Of a stretch of 64,000 nt of DNA, positions 27,307 to 35,351 are shown piece by piece. Position 1 is the first letter of the stretch. Each line of letters starts with the position of its first letter. This stretch comes from Peristeroidobacter soli (GTDB lineage: Bacteria; Pseudomonadota; Gammaproteobacteria; Steroidobacterales; Steroidobacteraceae). Below the pieces are notes generated by a model. The model saw nothing but the letters and a program-made list of their open reading frames with translations. It ran no database searches and was not told the origin of the DNA. The stretch is from contig NZ_RYEV01000010.1 of assembly GCF_004138485.1 (NCBI RefSeq), positions 248,001 to 312,000 of the forward strand, read 5' to 3'. The translations under genes were made by a program, and so were the position numbers.

Positions 27307-28164
27307 TCACCGCCTGCCGGGACGTTCCGAGGGGCGCACCAGGTCCACCGCGACGTTGCGCAAGTAACGTTGCATCTTCTGGTGTCCGGTATCCGTCAGC
27401 TCGATATAGGAACGACGCCGATCGCTGGGATCACGCCTGCGAGCCGCGAGACCGGCGTCGATGAGATCGTCGATGCGTCGTAGCGCGGTAGTGAACGGCG
27501 CCTTGGAGGCCACACACAATGCAGTGACCGCGACGCGTCGCCCCGTCAATGCGGCGCGCATCAGCTCCGCCAGAATTCCCCATGCCGGATCGGGCAACAG
27601 CGTCTGCCCGAACAGACGCACTCGCGTGCCGTGCAGCCGCTTCAAGAAGCGCAGCGAATCGTATTCCTGGCCGTAGTGAGACAAATGCTCACGCATCGGC
27701 GAGGACACCGTCATCGGACCGCGCGTCTTGAACATGGCCCGGCGCACGGATTCGAGCAGGTCGCGAGGCATCACCGGCTTGAACAGGAAATCGATCGCCT
27801 CCAGTCGCAGCGCCCCGATGGCCGACTCCATCGACATCTGGCCGCTCACCAGAATGAATTGAATGTTTCGCCGTTCGCCGAACCGGGCGCGAATCTGTCG
27901 GATGAGCTCGAGGCCGTCGATGCCCGACAGGTGCAGGTCGCTGATGACGACCTCGATGCTCGAGTGATCGCGCAGCACGGCGGCTACATCGGCGGCCCGC
28001 TCGAGCACCATGCAGTGCGCATCGATCTGCAGCAGTACGCGACGGAAGATTCGCAGCGTCCGCAACTCATCGTCCACCACCAGCACGCGCGGCCGCGGCC
28101 TCATGCCGAGCTCGTGCTCGCTCAGTGATTCGTCGCTGCTCGGTTGTGTGTCGGGCGTTGCCAT
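27307..28164 (-). CDS. Response regulator, receiver fused to MarR-like winged helix (1)
   Basis: 285 residues from ATG 28164 (MATPDTQP). ATG 28104 (MRPRPRVLVVDDE) starts right at the receiver and is a fair alternative. The receiver (about 25-145) has VVDDE, phosphoacceptor Asp in VVISDLHLSGIDG, and Lys in LFKPVMP. After a linker, the C-terminal ~90 residues form a winged helix of MarR type (KAPFTTALRRIDDLIDAG, AARRRDPSDRRRSYIELTDTG). The same architecture occurs at 41860-42795, so the two form a pair. A copy of the shared upstream element lies at 28221-28233, just upstream, consistent with autoregulation. It is divergent from the small HTH gene at 28348. It is a candidate phosphate acceptor of the two hybrid kinases. 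Confidence 0.85.
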   Translation of the reverse strand: MATPDTQPSSDESLSEHELGMRPRPRVLVVDDELRTLRIFRRVLLQIDAHCMVLERAADVAAVLRDHSSIEVVISDLHLSGIDGLELIRQIRARFGERRNIQFILVSGQMSMESAIGALRLEAIDFLFKPVMPRDLLESVRRAMFKTRGPMTVSSPMREHLSHYGQEYDSLRFLKRLHGTRVRLFGQTLLPDPAWGILAELMRAALTGRRVAVTALCVASKAPFTTALRRIDDLIDAGLAARRRDPSDRRRSYIELTDTGHQKMQRYLRNVAVDLVRPSERPGRR

Positions 28165-28220
28165 GCTGTGACGGCAATCTAACGAGTTTTCCCGGTCCGT
28201 CGCAGCGTTTCGAGTGCACG

Positions 28221-28233
28221 ATGAATGCAACTA
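28221..28233 (-). promoter_or_regulatory. Copy of the shared upstream element (receiver-winged-helix 1)
   Basis: The plus-strand bases ATGAATGCAACTA differ at one position from the copy upstream of TolC (ATGAATGTAACTA at 33254). It lies 57 bases from ATG 28164 or 117 bases from ATG 28104. It could also act on the plus-strand HTH gene at 28348. Confidence 0.5.
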
Positions 28234-28347
28234 TCCGCTTCGCCATCGCGGATTACCTGCAGCGCGGATGTTTCTTTTCAGCGCTCGCGAGGGGCTTCGA
28301 TTAGCGTGACCCCATCGTGATTCGTCGGGATCGTCGGGAGAGCAATC

Positions 28348-28635
28348 ATGCGCGATGTACAACTGCAGCTGCGCGAGTTCGGCCGCGCGCTGCGTAACGC
28401 GCGAGTTCAACAGCAGTTGAGCGTCGATGACGCCTCCAAGGAGTGCCTGCTATCGGACCGGCAAATCCTTGGACTGGAAGGCGCGGATTTGCGCCCGTTC
28501 TATTCGCCGAGATACGCACTTCGCGGCGCGGAGCGTTACGCAAAATATCTTGGCGTGGCCCCGGTGCCGCACGCCTGTATCGCAAGTTTCGGCACCGAGG
28601 TCCTGACGGCGACGGCGAGCATCAACGCTCGGTGA
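28348..28635 (+). CDS. Small HTH protein resembling the RodZ N-terminal domain
   Basis: 95 residues with a good ribosome site (gggagag) upstream. The sequence FGRALRNARVQQQLSVDDAS ... LSDRQILGLEGADLRPFYSPRYALRG ... YAKYLGV follows the HTH_25 pattern of the cytoplasmic domain of RodZ, which binds MreB. Here the transmembrane helix and periplasmic domain of RodZ are absent and the protein ends about 20 residues after the domain. It may be a stand-alone DNA-binding protein or a cytoskeletal partner; the nearby bactofilin makes the second idea attractive but unproven. It is divergent from receiver-winged-helix 1 (184-base gap), and its end overlaps the HlyD gene end by 14 bases, tail to tail. Confidence 0.7.
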   Translation: MRDVQLQLREFGRALRNARVQQQLSVDDASKECLLSDRQILGLEGADLRPFYSPRYALRGAERYAKYLGVAPVPHACIASFGTEVLTATASINAR

Positions 28636-29788
28636 GCGCCTCCGACAGGGTCTTGGTGATCGGCTTGGAGAGATATCTCAACACGGTGTTCTCGCCAGTC
28701 TTGATCTCCACCGTCGCCGTCATGCCCGGCTGGATTTCGATCCGTTCCTCCGGCCGGCGCTGCTGCATCTCCCCGGCATCCACGCCGACGTGGACCCGGT
28801 AATAGGAGACCTCGCCGCGAGGCGACTGCTCGGTGAGCGTATCGGCGCTTATATATGAGACCGCGCCGACGCCCGACCCGTAGATCTTGTAGTCGTAGGC
28901 GTCGAACTTGACGCTCGCCGACTGGCCCGGGCGAATGAAGCCGATATCCGCCGGGCGCACCTTGGCTTCCACGATCAGCACGTCGTTGGTGGGAACGATC
29001 TGCAGCATCTCATCCCCCGGACGCAGCACCGCCCCGACCGTGGTGAAGCGCACGTTCTTGACGATGCCGTCCGCCGGCGCGGTCAGCTCGGTGCGACTCA
29101 ACTGATCCTCGCGTTGCATGCGGATCTGCTCCGCGCTGACCAGTTCCTCCTGAGTCTTGGCCAGCTCCGTCTGCAGCTCCTGAAGATACCGGTTGCGACG
29201 ATTGACGATCTGGCCGCCGACTTCCGCTTCCTGCCGCTGCAGGCGCAGGACCTCCGAGCGGCTCACGTCACCGGTCGCGAGCAGCGGCTGGTTCATCGTC
29301 AGCTCCTGACTCACCAGCGAGTGCATCTGTTGCAGCGTGGCCAGCTCGGCGCTCAGCGCGTCGCGGCGCTTTTCATAGAGCGAGGTTTGATTGGCGATGA
29401 ATTCCCGATACGCACGCAGCGACGGATCGAACGCCAGCGGCCGGTCGTAGAGCTCCGCTTCGATTCGCGCGAGCGCGGTGCGCAGTGCCGCTTCCTTGCC
29501 CCGACTCTCATCGACGCCCGCCTTGGCTTTGATGCTGTCGAGTCTGACCAGCAGTTGTCCCTGAGTCACGCGGTCGCCTTCCCGGACACGCAGATCCGTG
29601 ATGACACCGCCATCGGCGCTCTGCACGACCTGCACCCGGCCGCTGGGAATCACCTGGCCGGTCGCGCGGCTGATCTGGTCGAGCTCCGCCCAGTGTGCCC
29701 AGGCGAGAAAGCCGGTCACTGCCAGCAGCGAGACGAAGATCACGAGCCCCGGTGCGGATTCTCGTGCGGTGGACTTGTTCGAGTTCAT
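28622..29788 (-). CDS. HlyD-family type I secretion adaptor
   Basis: 388 residues, typical for the family. A short cytoplasmic N terminus, one membrane helix (LVIFVSLLAVTGFLAWAHW, about 14-33), the lipoyl half-motif (SADGGVITDLRVREGDRVTQG), a long periplasmic coiled-coil hairpin (about 95-235), the second lipoyl/beta-barrel part (APADGIVKNVRFTTVGAVLRPG) and the C-terminal beta domain ending in PITKTLSEALTER. It links the ABC exporter to TolC across the periplasm. The start overlaps the ABC gene stop (ATGA), so it is the last gene of tolC-ABC-hlyD. Confidence 0.93.
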   Translation of the reverse strand: MNSNKSTARESAPGLVIFVSLLAVTGFLAWAHWAELDQISRATGQVIPSGRVQVVQSADGGVITDLRVREGDRVTQGQLLVRLDSIKAKAGVDESRGKEAALRTALARIEAELYDRPLAFDPSLRAYREFIANQTSLYEKRRDALSAELATLQQMHSLVSQELTMNQPLLATGDVSRSEVLRLQRQEAEVGGQIVNRRNRYLQELQTELAKTQEELVSAEQIRMQREDQLSRTELTAPADGIVKNVRFTTVGAVLRPGDEMLQIVPTNDVLIVEAKVRPADIGFIRPGQSASVKFDAYDYKIYGSGVGAVSYISADTLTEQSPRGEVSYYRVHVGVDAGEMQQRRPEERIEIQPGMTATVEIKTGENTVLRYLSKPITKTLSEALTER

Positions 29789-31890
29789 GCGCTTTGGCCT
29801 CCAGCGGCGACGGCCATGGGCGTGGCGGCTGCGACAGCGGAGCGGCGCAACTGCTCGAGCACTTGCGCGGTCGGTCCATCCATCACGATCTTGCCGCCCG
29901 CCACCACGATGACGCGCCGGACGAGTTGTAACAGAGACATTTTGTGAGTCACCAGAACCAGGGTGCTGTCGGCGCCAGCGCTGCGATCGAGCGCGGCGAG
30001 CACGCGCTTCTCACTATCCTGATCCAAGGCCGCGGTCGGCTCATCGAGCAACAACAGGCCGGGCTTCGCCAGCAGAATGCGAGCGAGGCCGACGAGCTGT
30101 CGCTGCCCGCCGGAGACGCCGCTGCCGCCCTCGGCAATCGGCATATCCAGACCTTGCGGATGTGAGGCAATGAACTGCGCCAGGCCCGCCTGTGTCGCGC
30201 AGGCCATCAGCGCGTCGTCGCCCGGATTCGGGCGGCCAAGCAGCAGATTGTCGCGCAACGTTCCCTGCACCAGCCGATAGTCCTGAGGCAGATAGGCGAC
30301 ATGCTCGCGCAGCGCGTCTTCGGCGATCTGATTCATGTCCAGACCCGCCAGCAGAATGTTTCCTGACTGTGGCCGGTACAGACCGGCGAGCAGCTTCAAC
30401 AACGTGCTCTTGCCCGAACCGACCGGCCCCAGGATGGCGATGCGCTCGCCGGGCCGGATCGTCAGGCTGTGCAGGTCCAGGCCACTGCGCGCGCCGGGAT
30501 AGGCAAAGCGCACCGACTCCAGTGACAGCGCACCGGACAGCGTGGCGGGCCGCAGATAATCCGCGCCGGGCTCTCGATCGACCGGCAGCTTGAGCAGCTG
30601 ATCCAGGCCGTCCAGCGCGCTGCGAGCGTAACTCCACTGCATGATCAGGCCCGGCAGTTGGGACAGCAGCGGTCCGTTGATTCGGCCCGCGAGCATCGAG
30701 CAGGCGATCAGCGAACCCATGGTGATCTCCCCGTCGATGGCCGCCAGGCTGCCGATCGCGATCATGGCGACGTAAGTGATCTGCTGGATGAAGTTGGCGC
30801 CGGATTGCGCGAGCGCCGTCCAGCGTCGCACGCGCTCGTCATCGACAGTGACATCGTCGATCAGCTTGTTCCAACGCGCCAGCAACTCCCAATGACCGCG
30901 CGTGGCCTTGACGATCTCGCTCGCCGCGATCGCTTCGACCAGCAGACCGTTCTTGCGATAGCTGCTGGCCTGCGCGCGCTTGGTCTCGTTGCGCACGGCC
31001 CGTGCGACACCCCACGCCAGCAGCAATACGATCGGCAAGCCGATCAACGGCACCAGCGCGAGGCTGCCGCCGATCAGAAAGACGACGCCAACCATCAGCA
31101 GCGCGAACGGCAGGTCCGCGACGAAATAGATGGATGCCGCCGACATGACGGAGCGCACCTGCTCCAATCCGCGCATCTGCGCCGCCAGCGTGCCGACCGA
31201 TGCCGGTCGTGCGTCGAGTCGCAGCGCCTGCAGTCTCGTAAAGAAATATTCCGACACGTCCGCATCGATCGAGGCGGCCTCGCGCTCCAGAGAGATCGCG
31301 CGCAACCAACGCAGCAGGAACTCGATGCCGATCGCGAACAGCACGCCGAACACCAGCACCCATAACGTCGCCATCCCACCTTGAGGAATGACGCGGTCAT
31401 ACACCTGCATGGAGAACAGCGACACGCCCAGCCCGACCAGACTGAGCACCGCCGTCGCGACGGTCGCCTCGACCAGCATGCGCCGGCGCGACAGCAATGC
31501 TCGCGCGAAAATCTGGAACGACTGCGAGCGATCGTGGCCCGGCGGCCGGCCCGGAATCGTCAGCCGATAGAACTCGAGCGGGGTGTCATCGAGCGACCAG
31601 GTTTGCACGCCGCCCTCGGTCAGGACTCGAACCGTGGTTTGAGTCTGCCACTGATCAGCGATGGCCCAGCCCAGCAACGCATGATGAACCAGCAACGGAA
31701 AGTGCTGCGCCTTGGGCAAGTCGCGCAATGCTTCGGGCGCGTTCCAGCCCAACGCTGCGCACAGTCGCGCCAGTGCTTCCCGATCGGCGGCCTCGCCGTC
31801 GAGCGAGGCGAGCGGACCGGCCCAATCCGGCGGCAGCTCGACCCGTTGCCTGCGGGCGAGCGCGGCCACGAGTGCTGTCAGTTGTTTCAT
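29785..31890 (-). CDS. Type I secretion ABC transporter (permease-ATPase)
   Basis: 701 residues from ATG 31890 (MKQLTALVA), with GGAG 8 bases upstream; it overlaps the TolC stop (ATGA). An N-terminal ~125-residue C39-like domain has no catalytic Cys in its first part, so it should be a non-cleaving substrate-binding domain as in HlyB/LapB-type exporters. About six membrane helices follow (about 150-430), then the ATPase: Walker A GPVGSGKST, Q-loop YLPQDY, signature GVSGGQRQ, Walker B LLLLDEPTAALD and the switch His in LVTHKMS. All catalytic residues are intact. It should export the RTX proteins encoded on either side through TolC. Confidence 0.93.
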   Translation of the reverse strand: MKQLTALVAALARRQRVELPPDWAGPLASLDGEAADREALARLCAALGWNAPEALRDLPKAQHFPLLVHHALLGWAIADQWQTQTTVRVLTEGGVQTWSLDDTPLEFYRLTIPGRPPGHDRSQSFQIFARALLSRRRMLVEATVATAVLSLVGLGVSLFSMQVYDRVIPQGGMATLWVLVFGVLFAIGIEFLLRWLRAISLEREAASIDADVSEYFFTRLQALRLDARPASVGTLAAQMRGLEQVRSVMSAASIYFVADLPFALLMVGVVFLIGGSLALVPLIGLPIVLLLAWGVARAVRNETKRAQASSYRKNGLLVEAIAASEIVKATRGHWELLARWNKLIDDVTVDDERVRRWTALAQSGANFIQQITYVAMIAIGSLAAIDGEITMGSLIACSMLAGRINGPLLSQLPGLIMQWSYARSALDGLDQLLKLPVDREPGADYLRPATLSGALSLESVRFAYPGARSGLDLHSLTIRPGERIAILGPVGSGKSTLLKLLAGLYRPQSGNILLAGLDMNQIAEDALREHVAYLPQDYRLVQGTLRDNLLLGRPNPGDDALMACATQAGLAQFIASHPQGLDMPIAEGGSGVSGGQRQLVGLARILLAKPGLLLLDEPTAALDQDSEKRVLAALDRSAGADSTLVLVTHKMSLLQLVRRVIVVAGGKIVMDGPTAQVLEQLRRSAVAAATPMAVAAGGQSA

Positions 31891-33149
31891 CGATTCTTCT
31901 CCGAGGACTGCACCTCGTCGGGCCGCCACTGGCCGGACAGCAGGAGCAAGCGAACATATGAAGTCACGGCGCCAGCTTCGGCATCGATCTGGGTGAGCTC
32001 GGCGGTGGCGGTCTCCCGCACCGAGTTCAACACTTCCGGCCAGGTGCGCCGGCCGGCAGCGAACTGGCGCAGGAACGAATCGGTGACCGACTTCGCGGCG
32101 AGCGTGGCATCGCGTCCTGCTTGCGCGCGACGTCGTGCGGTGACGTTTTCTGTCAGCGCCGCGAGAACGATCTGTTGTCGCTCGCGACTCGCGGCATCGA
32201 TGGCCAGCGAGGCTGCCTGCTCACGCTGCTTCGCCGCCTTGATCGCGGACATACGCGACAGCCCGCCGTCGGCCTGAATCCGAAACACCAGGCCCAGCTC
32301 GTCGTCCAGATCGCTGTCGCTGCCCAGATAGTGTTGATAGCGAACGCCCAGCTGCGGCATCAGCGCGCTCTTGCGCAGCGACACCTCGGCTGCGGCGATC
32401 TTCGCTTGGGCAGCGATGCGTCGTGCGCTCGGATCAAAATCGAGCGCCGCACGCAGCAGTTCGGCCGGGGTGGCGGCGTTCTGTTCTTCGCGATAATCCA
32501 ACACTCCGGCGATCCGCAGGCTGTCATCGCCAGTCAGCTCTCTCAAGCGCAGCTGTGCAATTTCGGCTTCGGCTTCTGTCTGCAGAGCGTCGATCTCGGT
32601 CTGACGCGTGCGCGACTGGGCAAGCTCCAGATCCGAGGCAGGACTGATTTCCTGATCCACGCGACGACGCATGGAGTCGACCAGTTTGCGGTGCTCGACC
32701 AGACTGTCCTCGAGGATTCGGGCACGACGATGCAGCCGCTGCACGTCGATGTACGCCTGGACGGCGCGTTGCGCGAGATCCAGACAGACTTCATCCATGC
32801 TTGCCATGGCGGCATCGAGGCGACCGCTGGACTGCCGGATGGAGGCGCTGATCCGCCCACCGGTCCACAACGGCTGCTCCACCGAGATTGCGGCCGAGAC
32901 ATCGCCGCCATTGCGGCGATCGGCGAAGCTCTCGACCGACACCGCGGGAAACCGTGCCCACCGAGAGGCGCTCAGCTCCGAACGAGCGGCGTCGACTTCA
33001 GCGCGCGCCGCGCCGGCGCTTGGATGAGTCGCGAGCACTCGCTCAACCAGAGTCACGAGCTCAGGGTTTCCCGGCGCGGTGGCGCCGGCCCGTGGCACGA
33101 CACCCACCAGCATTGCCGAAGCGACCATGAAGAGACGAGCGAGGAACAT
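31887..33149 (-). CDS. TolC-family outer membrane efflux protein for type I secretion
   Basis: 420 residues from ATG 33149, with GGAG 6 bases upstream. A signal peptide (LFMVASAMLVGVVPRAGATA) is followed by two OEP repeats rich in long amphipathic helices (LVERVLATHPSAGAARAEVDAARSEL as pattern; EISPASDLELAQSRTRQTEI in the second half) and the QPLWTGGRISA strand motif. It forms the outer membrane channel of the exporter whose other parts are the two following genes. An upstream element shared with other adhesin genes (33248-33265) suggests its own promoter rather than read-through from the ATP-grasp gene. Confidence 0.92.
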   Translation of the reverse strand: MFLARLFMVASAMLVGVVPRAGATAPGNPELVTLVERVLATHPSAGAARAEVDAARSELSASRWARFPAVSVESFADRRNGGDVSAAISVEQPLWTGGRISASIRQSSGRLDAAMASMDEVCLDLAQRAVQAYIDVQRLHRRARILEDSLVEHRKLVDSMRRRVDQEISPASDLELAQSRTRQTEIDALQTEAEAEIAQLRLRELTGDDSLRIAGVLDYREEQNAATPAELLRAALDFDPSARRIAAQAKIAAAEVSLRKSALMPQLGVRYQHYLGSDSDLDDELGLVFRIQADGGLSRMSAIKAAKQREQAASLAIDAASRERQQIVLAALTENVTARRRAQAGRDATLAAKSVTDSFLRQFAAGRRTWPEVLNSVRETATAELTQIDAEAGAVTSYVRLLLLSGQWRPDEVQSSEKNR

Positions 33150-33247
33150 CCGATCTCCGAAGCTGCGGTGTGCAGCGAGCGCGCGATCGCATCGGGATCG
33201 CGGAGCGGACTCTACAGGGCCGCGCGCAGCGATCCGGTCGAGTCTGA

Positions 33248-33265
33248 TCCGGAATGAATGTAACT
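33248..33265 (-). promoter_or_regulatory. Shared upstream element, TolC operon copy
   Basis: The plus-strand 18-mer TCCGGAATGAATGTAACT matches the copy at 41154 in 14 of 18 positions and the copy at 58276 in 13 of 18. It lies about 100 bases upstream of the TolC start, the same distance and orientation as the copies upstream of the two RTX genes. It could be an operator or part of a promoter. Confidence 0.55.
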
Positions 33266-33322
33266 AATATCGGCCGCTGCCCTGGAAGTGTGGAGCACCT
33301 CACAGTGCGTCCCGGAACACGT

Positions 33323-35260
33323 TCAAAGCGAAGCAAACACCGCGCGGGCCAGCGCCGCAGGCAGCTCATCGGTTGCAGCCACGAAACGTAATCGTTTCAT
33401 GCCGAAGACGCTGGCGGCCACTGAGGCGGCCAGGTGATCTCGAACCACCAGCACTTCTCCTTCACAGTGCGGAGCGAGCAGGGTCAGCACGGAACGCAAC
33501 TGCGCGGCGGCTATTCTGGTGTCGCCTTCGGCGGTCAGGCTCCAGCCCGAGATCACCAGCACCTCGAAACGGTCGATGGGCACGCCGCTGGAGAGAAGTT
33601 CCGCGCCGTCGGTGCCGATGATGACGGCTTCGACGGACGAATCGATCAGCAGCGTGTGCGCGTCATCAAAGACACTACCGCGACTGGACCGAATGCGTTG
33701 CGCACCGATCCGCAAGCCTGCCCCGCTGCTCGCGCCAACACACACGTTGCGTTGAGCGAGCATGTCCGCCGCTTCCTGCACGATGGCCGCGTCGAGGCCC
33801 GCAGTGAGCACCAGCCCGACAGGAAGACGCCCACGCTTTTCGACCAGCTCGTGCATCAGCAGATCGAAGGTTTCCCGCAAGGCCACGCTGCTGATCTGCG
33901 GTTGCGCATTGACCTCGCAGATCCCCGCTCCCACCTGCTTCCACGACCGGCTGATGTCCGGCATCAGCAGGTCGATGCCTGCGAGATCCAGTCTCAGTGC
34001 CCGCGCCGCGCGCTCGCACAGTCGCGCATTGTCCGGATGCATCTGATCGAAAACCGGTGTGGGCATGCCGCCGGTGGACACATTGGCCGAGCGTCGCAGG
34101 CGGACGAAACATCCAGCCGCGGGCACCGACTCGGGCGTCAGCCGCTCGGCGGCAAGCAGCCCCAGCGCCTCCTCATCGAGCTCCAGACGCACCAGCGGGG
34201 CCGAAAGATGCCCACCTCGCCGCGGATCGAGATTGACCTGCGCAACCAGCGCGGCCACGGTGTTGACCCCGTCGCCCGTGACCGACCCCGGCACCCGCAT
34301 CATCGCGGCGATCGCCCGGCCCCGGAATACATAGACGCGATAGTCGCGGCCTTCGAGATGTTTCTCGACCAGCAGATTCGGCGAATGTTTCCTCGCCCTA
34401 TCGAAGGCCGCGCGCAACTCGCTTTGCGACCTGAGTCCGGCCGACACGCCGACCCCGCCGTCCCGATCGGTGGGCTTCATCACCACGGGATATCCCAGAT
34501 CCCGGCCTGCCTGGAGGGCCTGCTCCAGCGTTCGCACCGCCTTCTGCGCGGGCACCGGCAGGCCAGCCTGTCGCAACAGCGCATTGGTCACGAATTTGTT
34601 TCGCGCGATCCGGGTGGAAATATTGGACGTCGACTGAGTGAACGAGCTGTCGAGCCATTGCGCGCGCCGGCCCCACCCGTATTGATAGATGCCGCCAGGC
34701 AGCGGCCTGCAGGGAATGCCCTGTCGATACGCCGCGCTGATGAAGAACCGATTGTTGGCGCCGCCCGGTGCGTGGCGATTCATGCGTTCCAGCAAACGTT
34801 TCAGCTCGGCCTGCATGTCCTCGGACAATGACTCGCCCTCGGCTCTGGAGGCGAGCTCATTCAAGTAGCGAGCGGTCCATAGCAAGGCTTCGAGCGCTGC
34901 CGCCGGCGCCAGCGACGGCACGGCCAGCAGCCACTGTTTCGACGGCAACGCGAACACACGGGGAGCGCCGGTGTCCGGCAATCCCGAGGCGTCCTGCAAT
35001 AGTTGAATCGACCGCGTCAGGCACGACAGCACGTCGACCGGCGCTGCGCCGGCATCATTGCCATCCAGAGATAGATGAGAGAGCGATTCGAGCGCACGAC
35101 CCGCGACCGCACGCCAGAGCGCCGAGTCCTCAAATCCGATGCGGGCCACTACACAGGGAGCGCGCAGCCCATAGACATACCCCGGGAACTGCCGGATGCC
35201 ACTGACTTCAAGCACGGGCGTCGCCACGAGAGACGCCTGAACTTCCGCCGACGCCACCAT
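33323..35260 (-). CDS. Cyanophycin-synthetase-like ATP-grasp ligase with degenerate Mur-ligase tail
   Basis: 645 residues from ATG 35260, with gggga 7 bases upstream; ATG 35338 would add 26. The N-terminal part (about 10-150) resembles the CphA N domain. The ATP-grasp region follows CphA closely: GIYQYGWGRRAQW, KFVTNALLRQAGLPVPA, YPVVMKPTDRDGGVGVS, LVEKHLEGRDYRVYV, GDGVNTV and the metal-binding EVNAQP. The C-terminal ~160 residues align by pattern with the CphA Mur-ligase domain (VEAVIIGTDGAELLSSGVPIDRFEVLV against the VEAAVLETARGGILR-G-GFD--DV type) but lack the GTNGKT ATP loop. So a single active ligase site is expected, joining an amino acid to a carboxylate with ATP. It lies directly after a giant RTX gene and before the exporter genes. 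The substrate is unknown; candidates are a peptide tag on the secreted protein or a separate peptide product. Confidence 0.8.
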   Translation of the reverse strand: MVASAEVQASLVATPVLEVSGIRQFPGYVYGLRAPCVVARIGFEDSALWRAVAGRALESLSHLSLDGNDAGAAPVDVLSCLTRSIQLLQDASGLPDTGAPRVFALPSKQWLLAVPSLAPAAALEALLWTARYLNELASRAEGESLSEDMQAELKRLLERMNRHAPGGANNRFFISAAYRQGIPCRPLPGGIYQYGWGRRAQWLDSSFTQSTSNISTRIARNKFVTNALLRQAGLPVPAQKAVRTLEQALQAGRDLGYPVVMKPTDRDGGVGVSAGLRSQSELRAAFDRARKHSPNLLVEKHLEGRDYRVYVFRGRAIAAMMRVPGSVTGDGVNTVAALVAQVNLDPRRGGHLSAPLVRLELDEEALGLLAAERLTPESVPAAGCFVRLRRSANVSTGGMPTPVFDQMHPDNARLCERAARALRLDLAGIDLLMPDISRSWKQVGAGICEVNAQPQISSVALRETFDLLMHELVEKRGRLPVGLVLTAGLDAAIVQEAADMLAQRNVCVGASSGAGLRIGAQRIRSSRGSVFDDAHTLLIDSSVEAVIIGTDGAELLSSGVPIDRFEVLVISGWSLTAEGDTRIAAAQLRSVLTLLAPHCEGEVLVVRDHLAASVAASVFGMKRLRFVAATDELPAALARAVFASL

Positions 35261-35351
35261 GACGTATCCCCATCGACACTGATTCAGAGTTCCGGCGAAC
35301 GGCGCGGCGCCTTCCACGAGACGCCGCGCCTGCCCCATGATTTCGCAGCGA

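Noticed and set aside
28622-33149. Drug efflux or bacteriocin exporter
   Set aside because: The ABC protein has a C39-like domain without catalytic Cys and the genes lie among giant RTX proteins, which fits T1SS adhesin export better.
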